From a virus, in IMG/VR virus record IMGVR_UViG_3300032050_000596, positions 1-29,430 of that record: a DNA stretch of 29,430 nucleotides; one strand, 5' to 3'. Both the position numbers and the translations under genes were made by a program. The notes beneath the pieces are model-generated. The model saw only the letters and a program-made list of their open reading frames with translations. It was not told the origin of the DNA and made no database searches. Each line of letters starts with the position of its first letter. The first letter of the stretch is position 1. Positions 6,425 through 14,498 of the stretch are shown one piece after another.

Positions 6425-7012
6425 ATGAAAGAAGTTTGGAAAAAAATTGAAAATATAAGTGTTGATTATTACGAGGTATCAAATTTTGGTAATGTTCGCA
6501 GTCTTGATAGAATTATTACATATAAAGACGGATTAAAAGTTCCTTATACTGGAAAAATATTAAAACAAAGTGATAGTTGTGGATATGCAAATATTATAAT
6601 AGGCAAAGCTGGTAATAAAAAATCAATAAAAGTTCATAAACTTGTAGCAGAGGCTTTTTTGCAAAGAATTGAAGGTAAAAATTGGATTAATCATAAAGAT
6701 TTTAATAGAAAAAATAATTGTGTAGAAAATCTTGAATGGTGCACACCGCGAGAAAATTTTTTACATACTATGCAAAATGATAGATGGAAACCGTCTTGCC
6801 ATAAAAATACAAAATCAATGCTTGGTAAATTTGGTGCAGAACATAATCGTTCAAAAGCAGTTATTCAATATGATTTACAGAAAAACGAAATTGCAAGATT
6901 TGGTGGAACCCGTGAAGCTGGTAGAATAACTGGTGCAATACCTGAATTAATTGCAAAATGTTGTCGTGGCGAAAGAAATTCTCATAAAAGTTATATTTGG
7001 AAATATGCATAA
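6425..7012 (+). CDS. NUMOD4/HNH_3 homing-type endonuclease
   Basis: The 195-residue protein has the standard order of free-standing phage homing endonucleases. Residues 3-50 are a NUMOD4 DNA-binding module (EVWKKIENISVDYYEVSNFG). Residues 69-115 are an HNH_3 nuclease core with His71, INHKDFNRKNNCVENLEWCT (His90, Asn97/98, Asn102). Residues 145-195 form a C-terminal NUMOD1-like helix-turn-helix module (KAVIQYDLQKNEIARFGGTREAG). It would cut DNA at a long recognition site and help spread its own locus. Its stop overlaps the methyltransferase start at 7005 by 8 bases, and a decayed copy of that methyltransferase start lies just upstream, as expected if the gene invaded or reshuffled a methyltransferase locus. 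Its own promoter candidate is at 6368-6395. Confidence 0.9.
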   Translation: MKEVWKKIENISVDYYEVSNFGNVRSLDRIITYKDGLKVPYTGKILKQSDSCGYANIIIGKAGNKKSIKVHKLVAEAFLQRIEGKNWINHKDFNRKNNCVENLEWCTPRENFLHTMQNDRWKPSCHKNTKSMLGKFGAEHNRSKAVIQYDLQKNEIARFGGTREAGRITGAIPELIAKCCRGERNSHKSYIWKYA

Positions 7013-8603
7013 TTTTATAAATAAAATACATAATTGCGATAATATGGATTTAATCGCAAAATTACCAAATAATTCAGTATCGGCATTAATAACAGATGTT
7101 CCTTACGGATTGCAAGATATAGATGCTTTAAAATTGATTAAAGAAAATGCAAATAATACTCGTGGCTTTATGAATTGTCAGTGGGATGTAATTCCAACAA
7201 CCAAAATGCTAACAGAATTTAATCGTGTATTAAAAGACGGTGGCTTTTTTGTGACCACATTTACCGCTCGTCAAGATTTACAATGTGTTTTGCAATATAG
7301 ATTACTGGAAGCTGGTTTTGATATATCATTTTCATCTATAATCTGGAATTATCAAACAGGGTTTCCAAAGGCTGCCAATTTTAGCAAGATTTCGCAAAAA
7401 CGAAGTGGGGTTGATTTTGAAGATTGTGGCGAATATGAACACTTTGGCAGGCAAAACAGAACAAAACAACCAAACGGAAATCCATTTGATAGAGAGCAAA
7501 CAGAAACAAAACAAAGAATATTAAAACCAACCACAGACGAAGCCAAATATATGGAAGGCTTGTATAGTTGCCAATTAAAGCCTGCCTACGAGCCTATAAT
7601 CATAGCACAGAAGCGATATAAAGAAAAATCTAAGATAGACCACATAACAACTTGGTATAACGAAAGAAAAGCATTATTAGACAGTGGTATTGCAGAAGAG
7701 GATTTATCATTATATACAAAGAATAGTAGCGGGGCAATTAGTATAGACTTGGCACGAATTCCCATTGAGAATGAAAATGATAAATGGAATTATCCAAATG
7801 GAGCAGGTGGCGTATATTCTCACGAATATCAAAAAAACAATAGCAATGCAAAACAATGGAACAGTTTTTCAACAGAAAAAGATAATAAACCAATTGAGGC
7901 AAATCAAAACGGAAGATTTCCAGCCACAATTTTGGTGTCAAATAATGCAATGGATGTTCTTAGAACAACAAAAAGTGGTAAAATGGATTCATCAAATACA
8001 AGACACACCGATGGTTCACCAAATGATATATATGGTAAATTTAACATTAATCACCCACTAGGAACAACACCGGCAGACCAAGGCGACCTTTCACGATACT
8101 TCTCACTGGATGCTTGGGTAAAAAAGAATCAGCCTGAATTATATAAATTATCACAGAAAGCACTTGAATTGCAACACGATACAGAAATCATATATCCATT
8201 TTTGAATACTAGCAAGCCATCGCAGGCGGAAGCTAATGCAGGTTTAGATAGTTTTGATAAAGGCGAAGCACCAGCATCTGCACGAAGTCAACCTGCCGAG
8301 GGGAGACAAAATGCACTTGGTAAGCCAAGAGCAAACACACACTGCACGAAAAAACCAATATCCCTTTTTAGCTATCTAATCACATTATTTAGTTCAAAAG
8401 AAAACGATATAATACTTGACCCTTTCTGTGGTAGCGGTGCAACTTGTATTGCATCTGTTTTGACTAACAGAAAATACATAGGAATCGATATGTCAAAAGA
8501 ATATTGCGACATCACGGAGGCAAGGGTAAAATACTGGCAAGATTTAAAGAATGCAAAAGTTGATAGTGAGCCTGAGGTTGATAAACAAACTGATTTATTT
8601 TAA
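7005..8603 (+). CDS. Site-specific DNA methyltransferase (adenine-N6 or cytosine-N4)
   Basis: The protein transfers a methyl group from SAM to an exocyclic amino group in DNA, likely protecting phage DNA from host restriction or marking it. I take ATG 7005 (532 residues); an earlier in-frame ATG at 6951 lies deep in the endonuclease gene and would add non-homologous residues. Motif IV is near the N-terminus as DVPY (31-34), instead of the usual DPPY, and the SAM-binding motif I is near the C-terminus as DPFCGSGA (472-479) followed by GIDMSKEYCDIT, so the order is that of the beta class. KPAYEPIIIAQKR in the middle is typical of phage members. About 250 residues between may hold target recognition. 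The last five residues, QTDLF, match the beta-clamp-binding pattern QxDLF, and this phage encodes a clamp-like protein. Confidence 0.88.
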   Translation: MHNFINKIHNCDNMDLIAKLPNNSVSALITDVPYGLQDIDALKLIKENANNTRGFMNCQWDVIPTTKMLTEFNRVLKDGGFFVTTFTARQDLQCVLQYRLLEAGFDISFSSIIWNYQTGFPKAANFSKISQKRSGVDFEDCGEYEHFGRQNRTKQPNGNPFDREQTETKQRILKPTTDEAKYMEGLYSCQLKPAYEPIIIAQKRYKEKSKIDHITTWYNERKALLDSGIAEEDLSLYTKNSSGAISIDLARIPIENENDKWNYPNGAGGVYSHEYQKNNSNAKQWNSFSTEKDNKPIEANQNGRFPATILVSNNAMDVLRTTKSGKMDSSNTRHTDGSPNDIYGKFNINHPLGTTPADQGDLSRYFSLDAWVKKNQPELYKLSQKALELQHDTEIIYPFLNTSKPSQAEANAGLDSFDKGEAPASARSQPAEGRQNALGKPRANTHCTKKPISLFSYLITLFSSKENDIILDPFCGSGATCIASVLTNRKYIGIDMSKEYCDITEARVKYWQDLKNAKVDSEPEVDKQTDLF

Positions 8604-8620
8604 AATTAAGAAAAATGCTA

Positions 8621-8666
8621 TTTTTTAAGAAACATATATTTTATAAGTTTTATAAGGCTTAAAAAA
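8621..8666. terminator. Imperfect inverted repeat after the methyltransferase, possible terminator
   Basis: TTTTTTAAG (8621-8629) and CTTAAAAAA (8658-8666) are exact complements, and pairing extends outward through TGC/GCA with one bulged base. The hairpin is AT-rich with a 28-base loop, so it is a weak terminator candidate at best. The rest of the 8604-8790 gap holds A-rich sequence with a lone TTGACA at 8724-8729 that lacks a well-placed -10. Confidence 0.35.
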
Positions 8667-8790
8667 TGCAACATAAGAAATCATAAAAAGATGATAACAG
8701 AAAATAACAGATAATAAGAAAAGTTGACAATTATATTTAACAATATTAAGAAATATGATTGTTATAAGAAAAACATAAATATATTGTATA

Positions 8791-9699
8791 GTGGCAAAAT
8801 ATTCTACCGAAATTATAATGGCTTTGCAAGAACATACAACTGGTGATTTTATTAAATATTTCCCACATCATATTGCAGAGATTAAAATCCTCCGTCCAGA
8901 TTTAAAAGAATATATGGGCAATGTAGATGATAAGTTATATTGTTATATTAAAAACCAACAATATCAAATTAATAGAAAATTAAACAACAATGAAATAGTT
9001 AAAAAAGCTGTTCAAAATAATAAAGAAAAATTAAATGCAATAAAAGAAAAGGCTATACAATCCAATACTGAGAACGAATATATTGAAAATATGATAAATG
9101 ATATATTTGTTAAATTAGAAACACAGCAAAATAATCAACCTCCACAATCACCAAAAAATAATCAACCTCCACAATCACCAAACAATAATGAATTAGCAGA
9201 TGATGATAATATAACATTTAATACTGCAAATAATTTAATGAATCGGATTGGTGATAACACCAAAGATATAGGAGATATAAAAAAACAAATACAAGATACA
9301 AAAGATACATTTAATAACAATATATTGAATAAACTGGCAGAATGCAATAACGAATTAACAGTCCCAAACAATAAGCTACACATTGACCAAATTAAATATC
9401 TTCAAGAGCAAATAAAAGTATTGAGTTCGTTATATAGATTAAATCACAATATAACAATTACAGACAAGATAACTGCAATAAGTGATTTATGCAAAGCCAC
9501 TAAGTTAAGTGTTGAAAGTTTTGCTATTTTATGCGAAGCTTCTGATAAACAAAGCGAAAGACAGTCTGAGAAAGAAAGAATTAATCAAAATAATAATATT
9601 GAAAAACAAATAGAAGGCTATGGACTTGATGAACAAATTGACATATTGCAACAGAATTTAACAAAAGAATTAGATGCAATTTCATATGAACCAAAATAA
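8791..9699 (+). CDS. Probable terminase small subunit or packaging accessory protein
   Basis: This 302-residue protein starts with GTG at 8791 (MAKYSTEIIMALQEHTTGDFIKYFPHHIAEIKILRPDL); the next in-frame ATG at 8818 is an alternative. The N-terminal 90 residues are helical and could include a DNA-binding unit. A Gln/Pro/Asn-rich linker with a doubled NNQPPQSP unit lies at about 113-132, followed by coiled-coil helices to the C-terminus. It overlaps the start of the large terminase by 14-26 bases, the usual place of the small subunit. I assign it by position and build, not by a family motif. Confidence 0.55.
   Translation: MAKYSTEIIMALQEHTTGDFIKYFPHHIAEIKILRPDLKEYMGNVDDKLYCYIKNQQYQINRKLNNNEIVKKAVQNNKEKLNAIKEKAIQSNTENEYIENMINDIFVKLETQQNNQPPQSPKNNQPPQSPNNNELADDDNITFNTANNLMNRIGDNTKDIGDIKKQIQDTKDTFNNNILNKLAECNNELTVPNNKLHIDQIKYLQEQIKVLSSLYRLNHNITITDKITAISDLCKATKLSVESFAILCEASDKQSERQSEKERINQNNNIEKQIEGYGLDEQIDILQQNLTKELDAISYEPK
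9131..9184 (+). repeat. 27-bp tandem repeat (two copies) encoding a Pro/Gln linker
   Basis: Two units at 9131-9157 and 9158-9184 each begin ATAATCAACCTCCACAATCA and differ at one base near the end. They encode NNQPPQSPK and NNQPPQSPN. Near identity suggests recent duplication and possible length variation between relatives. Confidence 0.9.
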
Positions 9700-11224
9700 A
9701 GATTTGCTTCAAAAAAAGATATTAATGCTAAAAAGTCAATTAATAGCTGTAAATAAAATAAAAGAATTAAAAATACAAAATGCACGGACAGATTTTAAAT
9801 CATTTATTGAGTTGATGTTTGGCGAAACAACTGCCAGCTGTAATTTTCAAAAATCATTCCATACTGATGTTTTAATAGCAATATGTCAATTAAAAGCAGA
9901 TAGAAAATTACTATATAAAAATGTTATTATAACAATTCCACCCGGGCATACTAAAACCCTTATTTGCAATGTTTTATATACGGCTTGGGTATTTGGCAGG
10001 TTTCCACAGACAAGATTTATATGTGGCGGTAATAACCAAGATGAGGTAAATAAAAGAAATATGGAGATTAGGGAGCTTATGCAAACAAATATTTATAAAA
10101 AAATCTTTCCAAATGTAAAATTGATAAACGAAGAAAAGACTTGGTTGACAACAAATTTTAGAGGCGGTCGCCGTGCCGTTACAACAAATATTGCAATGAG
10201 GTTTACTGGTGGAGATGCCGATGAGCTAATCATAGACGACCCGAACGATACAACTACAAGCCAGCATGAATTAGAAAAAACAAATGATTGGTTTCAAAAA
10301 AAAGCCAGCCGAAGACTTAGGGTTGGCAAAAGAAATAATGGTTTTTTACTTATACAGCAAAGAGTTGCTCAGGACGATTTAACTGGTTTTATACTAAGGT
10401 CAAGCAGAAAAGATTATTTTCATTTAACATTAAAAGCCGAAGACAAAGATGGGTTTAATATTGAGATACCGCTTATTGATGGTAATAAAGTTGTGTTGCA
10501 AAAAGAGGCTGGTTATTTGTGGGATATGTTTGCAAAAAGTGGAGATTATGATACTATTAAAAATAATGATGAACAAAACCTTGTTTGGCAGATTCAATAT
10601 TTAGGTAATGTTGATTGTATAGTTGGCAATCAATTTAAGCGAGAATGGTTGCAAGAAGTAGATAACAATAAAATACAATCCGTTTTAACAAGACCAAACA
10701 TTTTAACTATAATGTCAATAGATGCCGCCATAAGCGAAAAAACAACTGCCGATTACACTGCAATATTATTTTTTGCTTACGATATTGCCGACGGAACATT
10801 ATTTTTAATAGATGTTTGTAGAAAAAAAATAGCTTATACAGAATTAGAAAAATTAACTGCTGATTTATGTGTCAAATGGAATCCAAGATTAGTTTTGGTA
10901 GAAAACAAGGCAAACGGAAGTCCACTATTAGATAGAATTAATAGAGGACAGTTAATAAATAACAATACAGGCGAGCCGTTAAGATTAGTTGCGAAAGGTA
11001 TAACGCCAATAAAAAGCAAGATTGAACGAGCACATAATTCTGGTGTTTTGTTGGATGCCAAACGATTTTTCTTGCCAAAGTCTGCCCCGTGGCGAGTTGA
11101 TTTTGACAGTGAGCTATTACAGTTCCCAAATGGTAAAAACGACGATCAAGTTGATAGTTTTACACAGTGCATCAGGTATATTGAAAGCCTGCGAATGTCT
11201 AATGCTAGGGTAAGTATGGTTTAG
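9674..11224 (+). CDS. terL: Phage terminase large subunit
   Basis: The motor ATPase and nuclease that pumps phage DNA into procapsids and cuts the concatemer. The length (516 residues) is normal. The ATPase half shows a P-loop variant PPGHTKT (89-95), Walker B LIIDDP (185-190) and the coupling motif IQQR (227-230). The nuclease half shows the RNase H-fold acidic residues: Asp350 in SIDAA, Glu410 in VENKANG and Asp494 in NDDQVDS. The start may be ATG 9674 or ATG 9686; both overlap the preceding gene, which suggests translational coupling. It is followed by a promoter candidate at 11227-11255, and the portal lies 5 kb downstream with DNA-modification and regulatory genes in between, an unusual separation. 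Confidence 0.95.
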   Translation: MQFHMNQNKDLLQKKILMLKSQLIAVNKIKELKIQNARTDFKSFIELMFGETTASCNFQKSFHTDVLIAICQLKADRKLLYKNVIITIPPGHTKTLICNVLYTAWVFGRFPQTRFICGGNNQDEVNKRNMEIRELMQTNIYKKIFPNVKLINEEKTWLTTNFRGGRRAVTTNIAMRFTGGDADELIIDDPNDTTTSQHELEKTNDWFQKKASRRLRVGKRNNGFLLIQQRVAQDDLTGFILRSSRKDYFHLTLKAEDKDGFNIEIPLIDGNKVVLQKEAGYLWDMFAKSGDYDTIKNNDEQNLVWQIQYLGNVDCIVGNQFKREWLQEVDNNKIQSVLTRPNILTIMSIDAAISEKTTADYTAILFFAYDIADGTLFLIDVCRKKIAYTELEKLTADLCVKWNPRLVLVENKANGSPLLDRINRGQLINNNTGEPLRLVAKGITPIKSKIERAHNSGVLLDAKRFFLPKSAPWRVDFDSELLQFPNGKNDDQVDSFTQCIRYIESLRMSNARVSMV

Positions 11225-11226
11225 TG

Positions 11227-11255
11227 TTGACTATTAAAATAGTATGTTTTATGTT
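11227..11255 (+). promoter_or_regulatory. Rightward promoter candidate
   Basis: TTGACT (11227-11232) and TATGTT (11250-11255) are separated by 17 bases, and the -35 continues as ATTAAAAT, matching the TTGACWATTAAAA class seen at 2719 and 14428. It begins just after the terminase stop and precedes the gene at 11284. Confidence 0.55.
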
Positions 11256-11283
11256 TGATTGTAATTAACAAATAAAAAATATT

Positions 11284-11625
11284 ATGGTTAAACCTTGTAA
11301 AAACAGTATTGACGATTATAATGCTTGTAGTGTATCTTTTAACGAATTATCGCCTTTTATTTATTTTATAAATTTTCTGTTTGATTGTGATATTTATAAA
11401 AATGATATTACATTTTCTAATGATAATTTAGAATACAAACAAATAATTGATAATCTGTTGCCAATTAAAGAAAAATTATTAAATGATAGTCAATATCTAA
11501 AATACAAACAATATGTTATTGATAGAAAAACAATTACAGCCGAGATGTATAACAGTTTTATTAACATATTACAAGAGCCAAACGAAAATAATGTTATCAA
11601 CTTTTTAAACCAAATTAATAAATAA
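11284..11625 (+). CDS. Hypothetical protein
   Basis: The 113-residue product opens with MVKPCKNSIDDYNACSVSFNEL and is otherwise helical and acidic, with repeated Asn/Asp/Lys content and a C-terminal helix (MYNSFINILQEPNENNVINFLNQI). It is the first gene behind the promoter candidate at 11227 and is 4 bases from the antirepressor-like gene. Small acidic proteins next to BRO-type genes can be regulators, but I see no motif that shows it. Confidence 0.55.
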   Translation: MVKPCKNSIDDYNACSVSFNELSPFIYFINFLFDCDIYKNDITFSNDNLEYKQIIDNLLPIKEKLLNDSQYLKYKQYVIDRKTITAEMYNSFINILQEPNENNVINFLNQINK

Positions 11626-11629
11626 AACA

Positions 11630-12424
11630 ATGCAAAACAACTTAAAAATTTTTGAATTTAACAACAAAAAAATACGAATTGAAAATATAAACAACGAGGC
11701 TTATTTCTGTTCAATTGATATTTGTAATATTTTAGAATATAAAAACCATACAAAAGCAATACAAGATAATTGCGACCAAGATGGATTAACTGCGGGCTAT
11801 ATCATAGATACAATTGGTAGACAACAAAAGACAACATTTCTTAACGAAGCAAATCTATACAGATTGATAATGAAGTCAACTATGCCAAAAGCAAAAGCAT
11901 TTCAAGACTGGGTTTGTAAAGATGTATTGCCACAAATTCGCAAGACTGGTTCATACAATGCAATTCAACAACCACAACTGCCAACAACATATATTGAAGC
12001 CTTAAAAGCCCTTGTTGTTGCCGAAGAGTTATTAGAAAAACAAGCCCCACAGATTGAAAAATATAATCAATTGCATAATATTGAAGGCAATTTTAGTTTG
12101 CAAGATGCAATGAAAATGTTGCATTTAAAACCAAACAAAGCTATTGATAGATTATGCAAATTAAAATATATATACAATAACAACGGTAAATACAATTCAT
12201 ATCAAAAATATATCGATAATGGTTTATTTACAACAAAAACAATATTGAATGATAATATTGCATATGGCATATATATCACTGCCAAAGGCTTAGCATATTT
12301 TAGAGAGATTTTGCATAAATTTCACGATTGTAGTGTTGATGAATATAAATACAATCCATATTTAACTGCCAAACAGAATGAAAATAGTAGATTAGCTTTT
12401 GAAAAATTAAATAATAATTTATAA
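11630..12424 (+). CDS. BRO-N domain phage antirepressor-like protein with ANT-type C-terminus
   Basis: The 264-residue protein has an N-terminal BRO/Bro-N domain at about 1-105: IFEFNNKKIRIENINNEAYFCSIDICNILEYKN, then TTFLNEANLYRLIMKSTMPKAKAFQDWVCKDVLPQIRKTGSY, the hallmark stretch of the family. A coiled segment (YIEALKALVVAEELLEKQAPQIEKYNQL) leads to a C-terminal ANT/KilA-C-like domain at about 140-264 with a winged-helix look (FSLQDAMKMLHLKPNKAIDRLCKLKYIY). Such proteins bind DNA or repressors and derepress phage genes. It lies between the 11284 gene and a ParB-like gene. No cognate repressor is recognisable in the window. Confidence 0.88.
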   Translation: MQNNLKIFEFNNKKIRIENINNEAYFCSIDICNILEYKNHTKAIQDNCDQDGLTAGYIIDTIGRQQKTTFLNEANLYRLIMKSTMPKAKAFQDWVCKDVLPQIRKTGSYNAIQQPQLPTTYIEALKALVVAEELLEKQAPQIEKYNQLHNIEGNFSLQDAMKMLHLKPNKAIDRLCKLKYIYNNNGKYNSYQKYIDNGLFTTKTILNDNIAYGIYITAKGLAYFREILHKFHDCSVDEYKYNPYLTAKQNENSRLAFEKLNNNL

Positions 12425-12428
12425 ATAT

Positions 12429-13106
12429 ATGTCAATAAACTTCCCAGCACAATTAACAGAGTTTATCAATATAGATGAGCTTGTATTAGACAAACATAAT
12501 GCAAAAATACATACTGAGCCTGATTTAGAAAAATTAGCACGGATTATTGAAACCGAGGGTTTTAACGAACCTATAACAATTGGCACGGTAAAAAATGCTG
12601 ACCCAGTTGTTATTTGTGGGAATGGTAGAGTTGAAGCTATGAAAATGCTAGGTGCTACACAAATTCCATTTGTTAAAAAAGACTTCCGCACGGATGCCAG
12701 CAGGATTGCCTACGGATTGAAAAATAATGCAATACAACAAGAGACTGGGTTTAATGCTTTGCAATATCAAAAAAATGTTGAATTGATTGCAGTAGATGAA
12801 GTTGAGTTGGCAGAATTTGAAACTTACGAATTTAAAGCATTGGAGGTTGGCAAGATTGAAAAACTAAACAATGTTTTGAATGATGTTGAATTGATTGATA
12901 ATAGTGGGGAACAAACAGAATTAAAAAATACAAACGAAGAGATTAATATTGATAATATTGACACCAGTGAATGCAAAATTATTTTTAAATTTGATGCTTT
13001 AATGTATGAAAGTGTCAATAGCAGAATGAATAAAATAAAAGCAGACAACAATTTTTCAACAAACGAAGTTTTATTACTTGAATTATTAGAAAATTATGGA
13101 TCATAA
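12429..13106 (+). CDS. ParB/Srx N-terminal domain protein
   Basis: The 225-residue protein carries the ParB-like nuclease/CTPase fold at about 10-115: the opening INIDELVLDKHNAKIHTEPDLEKLARIIETEGFNEPITI, then VVICGNGRVEAMKMLGATQIPFV with the conserved G-N-G-R (64-67, the GxxR core). The rest is acidic and Asn-rich with a C-terminal helix pair and has no HTH of the chromosome-partition type. Stand-alone ParB-domain proteins are common next to phage methyltransferases and terminases. Its last 11 bases overlap the C5 methyltransferase start, so the two are made together and may act together. It lacks a ParA partner, so plasmid-type partition is unlikely. Confidence 0.85.
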   Translation: MSINFPAQLTEFINIDELVLDKHNAKIHTEPDLEKLARIIETEGFNEPITIGTVKNADPVVICGNGRVEAMKMLGATQIPFVKKDFRTDASRIAYGLKNNAIQQETGFNALQYQKNVELIAVDEVELAEFETYEFKALEVGKIEKLNNVLNDVELIDNSGEQTELKNTNEEINIDNIDTSECKIIFKFDALMYESVNSRMNKIKADNNFSTNEVLLLELLENYGS

Positions 13107-14142
13107 ATTTCCCTACAATTGGCATTTAAAAGATAGTTATCCTGCAAAAAATATTGAAAAACATAATTTAAAAGTATTTGGCACTTTTATTTGCGGAGGT
13201 GGCTCAACAATGGGCTATAAATTGGCAGGATTTAATCATTTAGGTGGTGTTGAGATAGATAAACAAATTGCACCAATTTATAAATTAAATCATAACCCAA
13301 AATATCTTTACAACGAAGACATAAGAGATTTTAGAATAAGAAATGATTTACCGCAAGAACTTTTTGAATTAGATATTTTAGACGGAAGCCCGCCGTGTAG
13401 TGTATTTTCTATGGCAGGTAAAAGAGAAGAAGGCTGGGGTGTTGAAAAAACATTTAAAGAAGGGCAAGCAAAACAATCATTAGATGATTTATTTTTTGAA
13501 TATATTGCATTAGCTAAAAGATTGCAACCAAAAATAGTAATTGCAGAAAATGTAAAAGGAATGTTGGTTGGCAATGCAAAAATCTATTGTAAAAAAATAA
13601 AAGATGCTTTTATAGATGCTGGCTATGAAGTGCAATTATTTTTATTAAATGCTGCGACAATGGGGGTTCCGCAAAGGAGGGAGAGGGTGTTTTTTATTGC
13701 AAAAAGAAAAGATTTGCAGTTGCCAGAGTTAAAGTTGAGTTTTAATGAAAAACCTATTTTATTTAAAGAAATTTTTGATAATAAAATTATAACAGGTAAA
13801 TTAGAGCCAAAACAATTATTGTTATGGAATAAAAAAATTCCTAGTGATAAATCTTTGGCTGATATTTGTATGCGAGTAGAAAATAAAAACAATTATTTTA
13901 GCCATTGCCTTATTAAGCAATCAGGAATATTGCCAACCTTAACAGCACATAGTAGTGTTCAACATGTTTTATATGATTACCCTAGATATTTAACTAATAG
14001 AGAATTTTTATTAGCTGGCTCATATCCGTTAGATTATAATTTTGGCAATTTAAATGCAGGATATTTAATTGGTATGTCAGTTCCGCCTGTGATGATAGCG
14101 CAAATATCACATCAAATATATTTACAATATTTTAAAAAATAG
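13096..14142 (+). CDS. DNA cytosine-C5 methyltransferase
   Basis: The enzyme methylates cytosine at C5 in a short DNA target using SAM. The 348-residue protein shows motif I as FICGGGSTMGYKLAGF (31-46), the catalytic motif IV GSPPCSVFS with Cys101, motif VI ENV (151-153) and motif VIII VPQRRERVFFIA (191-202). A short target-recognition region follows at about 215-290, and the C-terminal NREFLLAGSYP plus GNLNAGYLIGMSVPP matches motifs IX-X. No cognate restriction enzyme is present, so this is an orphan phage methyltransferase, likely antirestriction. It overlaps the ParB-like gene. Confidence 0.93.
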   Translation: MDHKFPYNWHLKDSYPAKNIEKHNLKVFGTFICGGGSTMGYKLAGFNHLGGVEIDKQIAPIYKLNHNPKYLYNEDIRDFRIRNDLPQELFELDILDGSPPCSVFSMAGKREEGWGVEKTFKEGQAKQSLDDLFFEYIALAKRLQPKIVIAENVKGMLVGNAKIYCKKIKDAFIDAGYEVQLFLLNAATMGVPQRRERVFFIAKRKDLQLPELKLSFNEKPILFKEIFDNKIITGKLEPKQLLLWNKKIPSDKSLADICMRVENKNNYFSHCLIKQSGILPTLTAHSSVQHVLYDYPRYLTNREFLLAGSYPLDYNFGNLNAGYLIGMSVPPVMIAQISHQIYLQYFKK

Positions 14143-14145
14143 TAT

Positions 14146-14370
14146 ATGAATATCTACGAGCTTTTATCATTATTTGCTTCCATAATCTGTTTTATTGCCA
14201 ACTACTTATTGCATTCAGCAAAAATCAATACAAAACAGTATGCTATGCTAACATTATGCACTTCGGTTTTGTTTTTGATATCAGCATTTGGCTTTTTTAA
14301 CAAAGGTGCTATTGTTAGTGAAGTTATGTGGCTTGGATTGTCAATATATGGAATTGTTAAAAAATCATAA
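14146..14370 (+). CDS. Small inner-membrane protein
   Basis: The 74-residue product has three hydrophobic stretches at about 5-22, 31-49 and 55-70, with polar turns (HSAKINTKQY and NKGAI) between them, suggesting a three-span membrane protein. It starts 3 bases after the methyltransferase stop and closes this operon. The pattern resembles small YgjV-like membrane proteins, but similarity is only general. A role in exclusion or lysis is possible, not shown. Confidence 0.6.
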   Translation: MNIYELLSLFASIICFIANYLLHSAKINTKQYAMLTLCTSVLFLISAFGFFNKGAIVSEVMWLGLSIYGIVKKS

Positions 14371-14382
14371 TTTTAACTACAA

Positions 14383-14420
14383 TTAAACCCCCACCGATAA
14401 AAAGATTAACTACAATTAAA
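14383..14420 (+). repeat. 15-bp direct repeat upstream of the clamp promoter
   Basis: TTAACTACAATTAAA occurs exactly at 14383-14397 and 14406-14420, 23 bases apart. Its core ACAATTAAA recurs a third time in the promoter -35 region at 14431-14439. This looks like an array of binding sites for a regulator that acts on the 14428 promoter. The stretch CCCCCACCG between copies is the most GC-rich run nearby. Confidence 0.6.
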
Positions 14421-14427
14421 ATAGTTG

Positions 14428-14455
14428 TTGACAATTAAAATTTGGTTGTTATATT
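14428..14455 (+). promoter_or_regulatory. Rightward promoter (copy 2) for the clamp gene
   Basis: TTGACA (14428-14433), 16 bases, TATATT (14450-14455). The -35 region AGTTGTTGACAATTAAAAT is identical to that at 2716-2734, as are spacing and -10, so both transcription units probably fire together. Confidence 0.8.
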
Positions 14456-14498
14456 TAATATAAGCAATTCATTTTGCATTAATTTAATCTTTTTTACT

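Noticed and set aside
6951-7004. Earlier start of the methyltransferase at ATG 6951
   Set aside because: The added 18 residues are a shifted reading of the endonuclease C-terminus, and homology with the remnant at 6258 begins only after residue 3 of the 7005 form.
7765-8061. 98-residue ORF inside the methyltransferase gene
   Set aside because: It is fully inside the clear methyltransferase frame and is low-complexity Gln/Ile/Met, typical of a frame shadow in AT-rich DNA.
8724-8759. TTGACA at 8724 as a promoter for the terminase genes
   Set aside because: The best -10 candidates lie at spacings of 12, 14 or 24 bases, so I mention it only in the hairpin entry and do not call it.
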